From: Nematostella vectensis
Taxonomy: Eukaryota; Cnidaria; Anthozoa; Actiniaria; Edwardsiidae
Length of the DNA: 64,000 nt
Assembly: GCF_932526225.1 (NCBI RefSeq)
Contig: NC_064045.1
Span: 10,506,022-10,570,021, forward strand
Direction: 5' to 3'
Part shown: positions 1 to 11,500 of the stretch, one piece after another
Layout of the letters: every line of letters starts with the position of its first letter
Numbering within the stretch: position 1 is the first letter of the stretch
Translations under genes and position numbers: made by a program
The notes under the pieces: model-generated
What the model saw: the letters and a program-made list of their open reading frames with translations, nothing else
Database searches by the model: none
Told to the model about the DNA's origin: nothing

Positions 1-73
1 CATATCCCTCCCCCCATCTAGACCACCCCACCCATCCCACACGAAATGCAGAAAAAGGGGGGAGGGGATAGTA

Positions 74-2848
74 CTAATTTGCCTTACTTTTATAATCTTC
101 GATGAGTTCATCTCCAAGGCTCGCCAGCTCGACGTCCTTTCCAAGGAACTCCCCACACACTGAGTACAAATAAACAGCAAACTATTAATTTGGGGTCGAC
201 TATTTGACTTTTGAGGGGGGGGGGTGTCATGTTTTTGGGTGCCCAGGATATTTTTTTTCAAAGCATTTGATGTGCAAGAACTTTTTTTTAACTTTTTTTA
301 ACCAATGCAGGGTATTTTTTTTCCTTCTCCAATTGGTGCCGGATATTCTTTCGGCCGTGCAGGATATTTTTTACAAAATCATCCATCCCCCACCCCCTTT
401 AAAAGTAAAATGATCGGCCCCTTAGTCCCATAAATCATCTAAGTCTTCGAATAAATGCATCCTGACATACCCATATCAATGTCCCATAAATCATCTAAGT
501 CTTCGAATAAATGCATCCTGACATATCCATATCAATGTCCCATAAATCATCTAAGTCTACGAATAAATGCATCCTGACATACCCATATCAATGTCCCATA
601 AATCATCTAAGTCTACGAATAAATGCATCCTGACATGCCCATATCAATAGGGGACTTGCGCTAAGAGATCACGTGGGTGGCAAACTAGGGTGCGCTCAGG
701 CTTTTAGCGGCAAAATAACAGCAACAAAAAGCAACTTTTTCAGCGCTTACGAATGAAACCATAATTCAGAAAGGTTTAATTTTCATTTAAAGATTTTTTT
801 CGTCATTTCTGTGTTTATTTTGGCTGGAATTTGCCACCCAGGAAGGTCACGTGATCTCTTAGCGCAAGTCCCCTATTTTTCTTAGGGAGGTGGTTGGTGG
901 ATTAAAAGTGGCAATTTCTTCCCGGAGGGTCGATAGGGAAGAGGGAGGGGAGATATGGAAGTAAGGACGTGCAACTTTGACATCCCAAAACCAGGTAGTT
1001 TCTTGGTGTTACGGAGCACCAGCACCAAAAACACAATGGAACAAAAGCCAAAAACAAAGACCTTAGAACGAGACAATGAAATAGAGTACAAAGGCCTTGA
1101 GCACCAAAAACACAACGGCCCCGAAATGCTCACGGATTACAGATTTTGATGATTATTTCAGCGGATTGGCGGATTTTGGAAATACGGCGGATCACGGATC
1201 TGTTGACAATTTGGGCGAAAATGAGGCGGATCGGCGGATTTACATACCCCTATTCACCCCCCTCATGTACCGATTACTTGTCATGTGTCAATCAACCTCA
1301 ATAACGCCCTCAATAGTAGGGTTGCATGGGCATACATGTCCCCCACCCCACTCTCCTCGCAAAATTTAAATGTTCGACATCATATAATACTGCCCATCAT
1401 CAAACCAGCCCTTACCACAACATTCGATATCCCCATGCATGGCCTCATAAAGTGAGCGGTGCTTCCCCTTAAGAGCATGCGCGAGATACCACTGCGCATG
1501 CGTGCTTTTCGTGTTCAATACGTCGACTAAAGTCCCAATCTCGTCCGACGTCGTACAATTCCTCTGTTTATTCGTGATGCGTTGCTGGTCTGTAGCGTCG
1601 ATAACGCCACACGTTCGAAGTATTAGCAGTGTTGCTGTGAGGTCGTGTTGAAGATGGCGAACAAGCTGGAGTAGATATCGATCCAGGCCATATTCTTCAA
1701 AGTCTTTTAACTTGGAAATAACTTTATGGTAGTCCTCTGGATTTTTTAAGGTGACGAATGTAATGCATTCCTTAATGTCGAGGTGTATGGTTGTGCTTGC
1801 GGCGGTGGTGGTGTTGTGTTTATTTTTTTGTAAATCGTCATGGTGGGCTTCTGTAAAAAATAATAATAAAAGGAAAGAGCCAATATTATAGCCAAATTTG
1901 TTGTTGCGCGCCCCCCGTTTTTAAAACTCGAAACATTTGCTGCGTTTTCTGGCCCGTCAATCATCGGGGAAGGCCGGAGGGAGCAGGGAGGGACTATCCA
2001 GAAAGTAGACGGGGTGATCGTCCTTTTTTTTGGTTTACAATTTCGACTAACTGCTATCCCTTAGAGGGTGTTCAAGGATTGTTCCGATTCTGCTTATCTC
2101 TTTGAGTATAAAATTCGACCAACTGTATTCCTTAGGGGGTGTTTAACAGCTTTTCCGATTATGCTACTTCTTAGGGTTAAAAATTCCTTCGACCACACCC
2201 AGTTTGCTTTTTCTAGGGGTAAGAATTTATATTGACCACATCCACCCAAAGTGCCATCCCTTAGGGCTAAAATTGATTTTGCCGACGATCACCCCCGTCT
2301 GTTTTTATCGGGGGGTGGTGCAAATTCAGGGCTCCTTTCAGTCTCCGTGTTGAGCTCGGTTTAAAACCTGGACTCGAGCTTTTCCTAGCCTACCTGTAGG
2401 CTTTGATAGTTTTTTCGGCACGAAAACCCCGTAAACACGGAGTTCGCATATCACGTCTGCGCGCCGCAGGGGGAAGGGGAGACAGAATGCGCGGCGCGCA
2501 GTATCCAAGATGGCGGCCGTGGTATGCGAACTCCGTGTTTACGGGGTTTTCGTGCCGAAAAAAACTACCAAAGCCTACAGGTAGGCTAAGCTTTTCCGAA
2601 AGAATTGCGTTGGCGAGTGGTTTTCATATGCTGACATGTGATAACTGGCGGATTAGAAAACGCAGTAAATATTTCGACTTGAGGAGTTGGGTGGGGGGGG
2701 GGGGGGGGGGAGAGGAAGCAGACCAGACCATCAGTGTTTTTGAACCTAAAGGATGCGCGAACGCCTTAGATTAAGGCTTATAATATATTAAGGATTTCAG
2801 CATTTCTGCAAATCGTTGCAACTAATGCCACCTACCAACGTCCGCCAT
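74..2848 (-). CDS. CARD/death-fold-like small adaptor protein, 3 exons, 177 aa
   Basis: The gene reads as exons 2836-2848, 1416-1850 and 74-159 on the minus strand. Exon 1 begins at an ATG in a good context (MADV) and ends in phase 1 before GTAGGT. Exon 2 starts after a pyrimidine-rich TTTTTTACAG and ends in phase 1 before GTAAGG. Exon 3 starts after TTTGTACTCAG and ends in TAG. All three phases agree, giving 177 residues with no internal stop. Residues about 50-140 are helix-rich with the spacing of a CARD/death-fold domain: LDRYLLQLVRHLQ, then LRTCGVIDATDQQRI, then DEIGTLVDVLNTK, then AQWYLAHAL. The C-terminal exon is short and acidic (LASLGDELIEDYKSK). A role in apoptosis or innate immune signalling is inferred only from the fold-like pattern; a different helical domain is possible. 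Exon 2 contains almost no ATG in frame, so simple ORF searches miss it. Intron 2 hosts a 56-bp repeat and a MITE; intron 1 hosts another MITE. Confidence 0.66.
425..646. repeat. 56-bp tandem repeat, four copies
   Basis: Four near-identical copies of a 56-bp unit start at about 425, 481, 537 and 593 (each beginning GTCCCATAAATCATCTAAGT). They differ at a few positions, such as TCTTCG/TCTACG. The array lies in the last intron of the minus-strand CARD-like gene and ends directly at a MITE. Confidence 0.9.
647..876. mobile_element. MITE with 29-bp perfect terminal inverted repeats (copy 1)
   Basis: The ends ATAGGGGACTTGCGCTAAGA (647 onward) and TCTTAGCGCAAGTCCCCTAT (to 876) are perfect inverted repeats of 29 bp, each reaching an internal CACGTG. 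There is no coding capacity. A second, truncated copy in inverse orientation lies at about 51040-51208. The family is not recognised. Confidence 0.88.
2040..2300. repeat. Degenerate tandem repeat, about 75-85 bp period
   Basis: The motif of TTCGAC, then CC(A/C)AACTG, then CCTTAGGG with a following TTCCGATT block recurs about three to four times with heavy divergence, for example around 2043, 2115, 2189 and 2240. It lies in intron 1 of the CARD-like gene. Confidence 0.5.
2386..2588. mobile_element. Long-TIR MITE with 9-bp target-site duplication
   Basis: TIRs of about 65 bp at 2386-2450 and 2523-2588 are nearly identical inverted copies (TAGCCTACCTGTAGGCTTTG outward). They are separated by about 70 bp containing GCGCGC runs. 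The element is flanked by a perfect direct repeat AGCTTTTCC at 2377-2385 and 2589-2597. A 9-bp duplication with long TIRs is typical of Mutator-like non-autonomous elements. A solo half copy lies near 62403-62490. Confidence 0.88.
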
Positions 2849-4080
2849 ATCTTCGCCTGCCGCACCGAAGCAATTCCAGCTCAGCAAACGTTTCGAGCTG
2901 TACGCGCTTTTCAAGGATCCTGTTGTTGTTCACAGCCTCGCACGTTCGCCTCGAATAACGTCATCTAGACCAGAGCAACAAAGAAATGACATCAGAGCCT
3001 TTCGAGCTCGTCACGATATAGTGATCGTTCGCTTGACTTGCTTTTATAGGCGACTGAATCTATTGTCCTTTCGAGGAAGTGAAGCTTTCGGTCTCTTCAC
3101 CGTTGTCTATAAAACTAGTATGTAGGTATTTGTTCTCTACGGTTTTCCAAACAAGCACGGCTAAGGGGGTAGGGAAGGTGACATCTCTCCGCACTTGAAT
3201 CGTCAAAAGCAAAGTCATTGCTTGAAGAACACCACATCGTAGAATTTTCGCGTTATATGTATGCTTCCCTTCGTTTGCGCAACGGTAAATAGACCCGCAA
3301 CATGGAATACATTATAAAAAAAAACATTACAAATCTTCAGTCTAACATGTGCTATGCACTTCGTAGCTAAAATCAAAACCAAAAAAGACAGATAACCTAC
3401 CAAAAACCAGCCAATGACACTATCATTTGCAAGTGGCGAGAAACGTCGACTTACCTCAAACAAGACGTATGCAGTTAAAGATCAATTTACGTATATATCT
3501 ATTTACAAATAAAATAATGAGTTTCAGATGAGCTATTTATAGGCCCTTTAAAGTATGGGTGACTCTAGACTGAATAAATAACTATAGATGTGGAACCAAA
3601 GCAAATGGACAGTCACAATTATACAGTTATTCCCTGCTAACAGAGGCCTCTGACTTTGAGAGCAAAAAGTTGCCTGACAGTCACAGCAAGCTTTTAATGT
3701 GCCCTAGCTCAAAGCCTAAGAAAGTGAAGATTGTTATCTTTGGATAAACACGGAAAATATTGTTCTTATTGTACGCATTCCTGAACAATAACCTAATGCA
3801 GCTTATTATGACGTTTCTTTTTTGCACATAATTTTTTTCGGTGAGGTGACACGTTTTAGAGTTCTTGATTGGCCGAAATAGATGTCGAGAGATTAAGTAA
3901 TCTGTTTACCTGGTTCTTTGCTCAAAGCATTAAACGAAACTCTTTGGTATCATTTTACCTTGGCATCATTTCGTATTGTAGTCTTTGTAGGTATCGAAAA
4001 TACTTCTAACCAATTGTTTGCTGTTTTATTTCAAGCTGTTAGATATTTTGAGCCGAACTATGACATGTCCGTCTGTCTGT
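2849..4080. other. 5' flank of the CARD-like gene, no gene seen
   Basis: This stretch is upstream of the MADV start. I see no supported coding region. A 20-bp-scale match to the end of the large 25929-41987 element (TTCCCTGCTAACAGAGGCCT) occurs at 3640, with the same core sequence but no partner end visible. It is probably a truncated relative. Confidence 0.5.
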
Positions 4081-4093
4081 TTGCCTTTGCGCA

Positions 4094-4980
4094 GCGTGAG
4101 CAGTTGAGCCTTTGCGCACCGTTAGAGTTGAGCCTTTGCGCACCGTGAGAGTTGAGCCTTTGCGCACCGTGAGAGTTAAGCCATCGGCACCGTTAGAGTT
4201 GAGCCTTTGCGCACCGTGAGAGTTGAGCCTTTGCGCACCGTGAGAGTTGAGCCATCGGCACCGTTAGAGTTGAGCCTTTGCGCACCGTGAAAGTTGAGCC
4301 TTTGCGCACCGTGAGAGTTAAGCCATCGGCACCGTTAGAGTTGAGCCTTTGCGCACCGTGAGAGTTGAGTCTTTGCGCACCGTGAGAGTTGAGCCTTTGC
4401 GCACCGTGAGAGTTGAGCCTTTGCGCACCGTGAGAGTTTAGCCATTGCGCACCGTGAGAGTTGAGCCTTTGCGCAACGTGAGAGTTAAGCCATCGGCACC
4501 GTTAGAGTTGAGCCTTTGCGCACCGTGAGAGTTGAGCCTTTGCGCACCGTGAGAGTTGAGCCATCGGCACCGTTAGAGTTGAGCCTTTGCGCACCGTGAG
4601 AGTTGAGCCTTTGCGCACCGTGAGAGTTAAGCCTTTGCACGCTGTGAGAGTTGAGCCTTTGCGCACCGTGAGTGTTGAGCCTTTGCGCACCGTGAGTGTT
4701 AAGCCTTTGCGCACCGTGAGAGTTTAGCCTTTGCGAACCGTGAGTGTTGATCCTTTGCGCACCGTGAGTGTTGATCCTTTGCGCACCGTGAGAGTTAAGC
4801 CTTTGCGCACCGTGAGTGTTGATCCTTTGCGCACCGTGAGAGTTAAGCCTTTGCGCACCGTGAGTGTTGAGCCTTTGCGCACCGTGTGTTAAGCCTTTGC
4901 GCCCCGTGAGAAATTGAACTTTTCTGCGCTGTGGCCAATTGAGCCTTTGCCGCACCATAAGCAGTGGAGCCTTTGCGCAC
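4094..4980. repeat. 24-bp minisatellite, about 36 copies
   Basis: The unit is GAGTTGAGCCTTTGCGCACC plus GTGA. Variants carry CATCGGCACCGTTA in place of CTTTGCGCACCGTGA. Because the unit is a multiple of three, all frames can stay open on both strands, and this creates spurious ORFs of up to 157 codons. Copies decay toward the 3' end (GAAATTGAACTTTTCTGCGC). Confidence 0.93.
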
Positions 4981-5088
4981 CAATAAAATGAAGCCCCTTC
5001 GAAAAGTTACCACTGAGCCATAGCTAAAAGATGGTTTCAAATAGATTTAAAACACCATGAATTCTGAGCCTTTTTGTGCACAATCTGT

Positions 5089-5297
5089 AGTTCCAGAAAA
5101 TATCCATACCCCCTTATTGAGGGGGTCGGAGGTATGACCCCCCACCCCTCTGGAAAAAAAATACAGTAACTGTTAAGGGAAAAGGGTATTTTACCCCCCC
5201 CCCCTCCCCTCTGGGAATTCTTGGGCGTTTGAACACCCCCCTTGAATTACCAATCCCTTTAATGGGGGGGGGGGCATGGGTATTTTCTGGAACTACA
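5089..5297. mobile_element. MITE with TAGTTCCAGAAAATA termini
   Basis: TAGTTCCAGAAAATATCCAT at the left and its inverse ATGGGTATTTTCTGGAACTA at the right define an element of about 209 bp with G/C homopolymer runs inside the TIRs. The right half was later tandemly duplicated (next entry). The family is not recognised with certainty. Confidence 0.75.
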
Positions 5298-5447
5298 CAA
5301 TAAATACCATTTCACTGTTGAAAAATGATCCTCTGGGAATTCTTGGGCGTTTGAACACCCCCCTTGAATTACCAATCCCTTTAATGGGGGGGGGGCATGG
5401 GTATTTTCTGGAACTACACAATAAATACCATTTCACTGTTGAATAAT
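5208..5447. repeat. Two-copy tandem duplication of about 120 bp
   Basis: The segment from CTCTGGGAATTCTTGGGCGT to CATTTCACTGTTGAA is present twice, at about 5208-5328 and 5329-5447, nearly identical. It includes the right TIR of the preceding MITE plus flanking host sequence. Confidence 0.88.
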
Positions 5448-5449
5448 GA

Positions 5450-6945
5450 GCCTTTGTGCAACGTGAGAAAATTTAGTTATAGTCATAGTTAGTTACTAGA
5501 GTATGTCAAGCAAATTAACCTTTTGATAGAGAAAAGCAAGTAGAACACCGTGACATCATTTACATGTTTTAATGTAGTTCTACAATATCAGTTCACCAAT
5601 TTGTACATTCCCCAGGTTCTTGTAACATTATTTTCGCAATTACAATTGGCTGTATTTTTCAAGGAGAACAAGGAAAACTAGATTCTATATTGTTTATAGG
5701 GCTACATCTATGTATACTTTGTACAATATTAAACAAACTTTGGATAACTTTAGACGGCTATGCTTGAACCTCCGTATAACAAGAGGCAGTCCAAGAATCT
5801 TTGGAGTTGTTATATTGAGGTACAATTAACGTAAGTAAAGATTAACGTGAAATAAGTAGGGAGGTTTATAGTTGGTAAAATCATGGTTCTTATTAAGTAT
5901 TCTTTTATAATAAAACTAATTCAGTGTTCAATCAAAGCAAAAAGCCATATTTTAAATATCAGGGGTTTATCAATTAACTAGAAAAATGTCTTGTTTTTCT
6001 GCAAGCTTAGTACGTCTTAATTGGTTCAACTATAAAATTAGAATAAAGAGCAAAAAACAAAAATGTTTATAAAATGCTAACACAACTATGATGAATGTTT
6101 CAACCTCAATCCTAAAAAAACAAAAAACAAGAAACAATTAACCCTAGTGGCTACTGAATGATACATTCCTTTGTTTTGCGCCAGGGGCTAAAGGCCAAGT
6201 AACACCAAATTTTCTCTGCTAATTGCAATGTAGGTTCCAGAAACACAATACACAGGACAATTTTTTCCCACTGGTTTGTAAAAACTAGAAACCAATGCTT
6301 CTAGTTCTAGTTCTTTTCATGCAAATAGCAACACAACAAAACATTACATTGCAAGTTGCTAAAAGTAGGTATTGTAGGCATTTTTTTTTTCACAACTCAC
6401 AATGCAACAAAAAAATGTGTTGCAATATGCAGGAAAACTTGCTCATATTTCTTTTTTAAAAGAAAGAAAAATACAAGAACACAGTCAGATGTTAGCAAAC
6501 TTTGCTATGCACCATGTAGGCTTTAACAAAGTTTAAATGAAGTCCAAACCTTTTAAAAGTTTGCACTAGTTCATAGTTTAGGCAAGGGAGTTAGACTTAT
6601 TTTTTTATTGCTGCGTTCAATTAAAGCAAAAAGGGAAATTGGACCTTATCTAATCAATGTGCTTGAAAATTGCCTTGATTTTAGCTCAACTAATTCATGT
6701 TAAGCTTATGTATGCCAAACACACTATATAAGTGAGTTTTTTGCATGAAACTGCAAAACTTTTAACATCTTTGAAGATGATTTATGATTCACAAAAATGT
6801 TGACGTTTTTTCTGAAGGTTTACATTTTGAAAAATAACAAACTGTTTAATTTTATATTGTTTTGATGTAACCATTTAATGGGTAAACAATACATGGATAA
6901 TTATTATCCTACACGAATATTTATCAATTATACCATTTCCATTGA
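5450..6945. other. AT-rich intergenic DNA, no gene seen
   Basis: No coding region, RNA gene or strong repeat was recognised. Short homopolymer A and T runs are common. Confidence 0.5.
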
Positions 6946-6948
6946 GGT

Positions 6949-7012
6949 GGATAGTGGCGAAATATCTACCGAGGGCCGAAGGCTCAAGGTAGATATTTTT
7001 AAAGCCACTATC
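6949..7012. mobile_element. Short foldback sequence, MITE-like
   Basis: GGATAGTGGCGAAATATCTACC is followed after a short GGCCGAAGGC loop by GGTAGATATTTTTAAAGCCACTATCC, an imperfect inverted repeat that would form a hairpin of about 64 nt. Similar hairpins are typical cores of non-autonomous DNA elements. Confidence 0.6.
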
Positions 7013-7885
7013 CGCTGTTTTAGAATATAAAACAATCTTTAGAGCAATTTTCTTTTCGGAAACACTTGCAAATCGCTGTCACACCCGCCATTTTGCTTGA
7101 TTTTAGGGGCGCAGGAAAATATCCACCTCCTAGGAGGTGTATATTGCATTTTATCCCGAGTTTCTCAACCAATCAAATTGCTTGTTCTTGCAAGGTTACT
7201 GAGTTTTATATTTTAGTTGTGATCAATCTGAGGAGTATTATGAATTGGAATGAAATTGAGGAAAGTAGTGAAAATATTAATAATCTCTAAAATGCAAGTG
7301 TTTTGATAAAACCACCTGTGTTATTGAAGCACAAAAACACAGTTCTAATTTTTTTACACAATTTAAACCAAATTAATTAGAATGGTGGTTGGTGGCCTAG
7401 TTATAACAATAGGTGCTTGCTTCTGCTTAGAGTACAGATGTTGTCTGCGATTTCTCACCTGTGCCTGTAAAAGGGACCAAAATAATATAACATCAAAGAC
7501 ACCTAAATGACTACCAAAATAAAAATGGAAAGTGATTCAGGTCATAAACTTGCTGACATTAGAGTTGTTGAAACAGTGAAATAGTAAAAAATAAAACTTT
7601 AGGATAAACAGGACAAAATTGTTTAAGTAACTGCAATTCACCAAACACCCTAAAAACAAACAATAAACACCGAAAATTTAGACTTGAATAACCCCAGAGA
7701 AAAAAACCTATCAAATGCGAGACACTGTTAACCTTAATTTTTCCCTACTCATACTCATTTGGGTGCATGAGCCGCTAAATACATTTGAAAAACGAAAAAG
7801 AAACCAGAAAATACACTACACAAATAAAGCTATCCTTCTTAAGATTTACCACAACTTTTTGATAACAAAAAGGACCACCTTGTCA
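7013..7885. other. Downstream region and probable 3' UTR of MRTF
   Basis: The stretch follows the MRTF stop codon on the minus strand. It is AT-rich without a supported coding region, and I could not place a convincing polyadenylation site. Confidence 0.4.
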
Positions 7886-8520
7886 TTATACACAGAAATC
7901 CATGGCCTCTGGGAAATCATGTGGCAGATGCCCAGATCCCCCATCCAACTCAAACAAGGACATAGGAAAATGTTCGCTTGAGAGATTGGGCGATGTGTCA
8001 TACAAGGACGCGGGCGGTGCACCCCTTGTGGCATAGGTCACATCCGTATGAGATCCTGGAGATGTACTAGTGATGATAGGAGAATTGTTCAAGTCCAGCC
8101 AGCTAAGGCTATCATTTTTTGACCCAGGAATTGGGATGCTATTTGTAGGGTGCATCATAATACCCTGGTAGTCATTATCATTGTCTATTTTCATCGGCGA
8201 GCTTGGACTCATAATCATGGCTTCAAAGTCCGGGAAACTTCCATCATTGCATATCTGCATACTGTTCTTATTGGAATTTAGGTTGACCCCAGCTACATCC
8301 TCACAGCTTTTAGAGAGCCGTGCTTGAATTGGTTGATTCTGCAAAATGTGGGTCCCCAGGAATCCAGTGCTAGGGGATTTGGGGATCTGTAAGTTGGGCA
8401 GGTGATGGTGGTTCGTCATAGGATTGTGTGGCGACATTTGATTGGCAATTGCTGTGCTGGTTGTGACTTGGTTTCCGAGGGAGGTTTGCACCTTTGCTTC
8501 TGATGTTGGGCTTATGGAAG
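7886..8520 (-). CDS. MRTF: MRTF last coding exon (transactivation region)
   Basis: This exon begins after TTTTTCTCCAG in phase 1 and ends at TAA, encoding the C-terminal 211 residues. It is Ser/Pro/Asn rich and increasingly acidic, with DSLSWLDLNN near its centre and LFELDGG and a terminal MDFCV. Vertebrate MRTF activation domains end in comparable acidic WLDL-type blocks, so the placement as transactivation domain is well founded by family knowledge. Confidence 0.92.
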
Positions 8521-11500
8521 CTGGAGAAAAATGGTACATTTAGTAATGACACAGCGTAACAGTAAAGAGTCAATTGAAAGGAGGATTTGAGATGGAAATT
8601 AGACTAGATATTAACTAGTGATTTTTGCTTGGTTTAAACGTAACACCAAATGTTTAGGTCTAGAGAGACTTAAGTAGCAGTCACATAAACAAGCAGTGCC
8701 AAAAATTGTTAACAAATCGGCCATTTGTTTTCTTTAAAATTACATCTTCCTCTGTGTCTAGAAAATGACACTTAAAATACGAATATACCTGAAATGCTGG
8801 CATACATAAATGCATTCAAGGCCAGAACTAGCATTTTCAAATGAAAACTTACCACCAAGTATCTCTAGAATTTCATCATGATCTAGTCCAACCTGCTGTT
8901 TCATCATTGCCTACACAAATGGGAAACAACATTAATGAGAGCCCTTGTTCTCTTTATTAATGTAATATCAATTACATTACCAGAAGACTTCTTACAACTT
9001 TACTGTATACACATTCAAACATTATACTGCATCACAAAGCGTCCCAAGGCCTTAATAATGCAACAAAGCGAGCAAATTGTATTTTCCTAATGATAATGAC
9101 TAGTTTTATAGAGAAAGTACTGCAAATGCTTATTTCAGGGCAGTGCTTCAAATAACTTTATTACACTTTAGTTTTGCATCACTTTAATTTTGCGAATTTA
9201 ACGATTTTAAAAAGTTATTGTCCCGAAATTGTAGAATAGCGAAAATAAAGTGACCTGTTTTTTTTTTTTCGAAAATAGCAAAACCATGAAAATAAATTGC
9301 TGCGAAATATCGCCATCTCAAAATCATGAAATTGTGATGTCGCGAAAATTAAGTGTAAGATATCCCAAGACACAAAATTTTGAACCCCCCCTTCTTCTTA
9401 TACTGTACGCTCCCTACGGCTAAACAAAAAAGTTAGGATGATCTGATCTAGGGCTTTTGGCAGCCACAAGTTATTTTTGTCAGTAACTACATTTACAAAT
9501 AGATTATGTGCATATCATCCTTGGCAGATACAGTCAATTCTTGTCTAACGACACCCTGCTTTTACGGACACCTTATTACAGTCAACTCTTGTCTAACGAC
9601 ACCCTGCTTTTACGGACACCTTATTACAGTCATCTCTTGTCTAACGACACCCTGCTTTTACGGACACCTTATTACAGTCAACTCTTGTCTAACGACACCC
9701 TGCTTTTACGAACACCTTATTACAGTCAACTCTTGTCTAACGACACCCTGCTTTTACAGACACCTTATTACAGTCAATTTTTGTCTAACGACACCCTGCT
9801 TTTACGGACACCTTATTACAGTCATCTCTTGTCTAACGACACCCTGCTTTTACGGACACCTTATTACAGTCATCTCTTGTCTAACGACACCCTGCTTTTA
9901 CGAACACCTTATTACAGTCAACTCTTGTCTAACGACACCCTGCTTTTACGGAGACCTTATTACAGTCAACTCTTGTCTAACGACACCCTGCTTTTACGGA
10001 CACCTTATTACAGTCAACTCTTGTCTAACGACACCCTGCTTTTACGGACACCTTATTACAGTCAACTCCTGTCTAACGACACCCTGCTTTTACGGACACC
10101 TTATTACAGTCATCTCTTGTCTTACAGACAGTATGTTTTTTATGAACACCTTATTAAAGTCCACTATTAGGGGGGCATTATTACAGTCAAGTCTTGCTAT
10201 ATATATGGACCCGCAACTATTACAAGCACTTGGTTATTGTGCATTAAAATACAATCCCCGACAAATATAAAAACAAAAGAAAGACTAAAAAACATTTCTG
10301 GTTATCAAAAACTAAAACCTGTAATGGTCCTTGAAAAGGAAGCCTGTAGTAGCGAGAGCTCACCATAAAAAGAGAGCTTAACTCATACAATGCAGCACAT
10401 TGTCACACACAAATCCTTTTCTTTAATGTAATTCTGCTAGTATAATCGAAAAATTGAACCTGTAATTCAAGACAGCGAGAGGTGTGACGAATAAACATGA
10501 ATTGAATCAAATTCTTTTATCACATCTATATAAATATCTACTGTAAAAAGATTTAAATAAACTTTTACCCTTTGTAGCTCCTGAGTGATTTCCTGCTCTT
10601 GATATGTGTCCATATCAGTGTCATCACTCTTTGCAAGTTGCTGCTGTTGCTGTTGTTGGTGATGTAATTGCTGTTGTTGCTGAAGTTGTTGTTGCTGCAG
10701 CTGTTGTTGTAGATGCTGTTGCTGCAGTGATGAATACTCTGGTCCAACTTTACGCTGCATCAAGCCCGCCATATGCGCCTCGTAGCTCGGAGGTGGCTGA
10801 ATATGATCAACAAAAAACACCCCAGATGGCAGTGATGATGATCGTTTATGGCTGAATGGTTGCGGTGGCTCGGAATTAGATCTTGGTTTCGCCTCCATTG
10901 TTATTCCTGACAATGCGGTTTTGCCATCCTCCACTTGACTCCTTTCTGAGTTTGAATACGATCTCTGCATAGACTCCATCTTAGGCTTGGCATGCATAAA
11001 ACCTGCACCATCCAGCAACCTTGCCTGTGCATCAGCCTGTGTAGTGACCATAAAGGTGCTATTTGGAGAAGGCACATCCTGTGACTGATGTGACTTAGGG
11101 CTCCAACCCATGCTAAAATCAGTGCTCTCAATTTGCCGCAAATCCTGCTCACTGTGGCTTGGACTATGATTAAGTCTATTCGCCTCAGCTTGAAGAAGAA
11201 CAAGCCCCGAAGCTGGACTTTCTGGTGAGTGGAAATTCATCTCTTCATAACTTTGCGATTGTTCAAAGAGAGGCGTCTGGTTGTAAGAGAACTGAGGTGA
11301 CGATGCCACCTTCTTTATGGCAGGCTGTGGCGGTGGCTGCTGTGAGAATATACAGGTTTCTGGTGGCTGTGGCTCTTGTTTGATGCTTGTGTTGGGTGAC
11401 GGCATCTGTTGGGTGCTCAGCATGACTGGTTGCTGCATGGGGGAAGTGGTCTGGACAGAGGTCACTTGTGGCTGCTGAACGTTCAGCCGTTGTAGCTGCA

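Noticed and set aside
4485-4958. 157-codon minus-strand ORF rich in HGAQRLN
   Set aside because: It is a read-through of the 24-bp minisatellite; the repeat keeps several frames open on both strands and there is no independent coding signal.
9506-10270. Two overlapping plus-strand ORFs of 254 and 220 codons
   Set aside because: Both are frames of the 48-bp tandem repeat within an MRTF intron.
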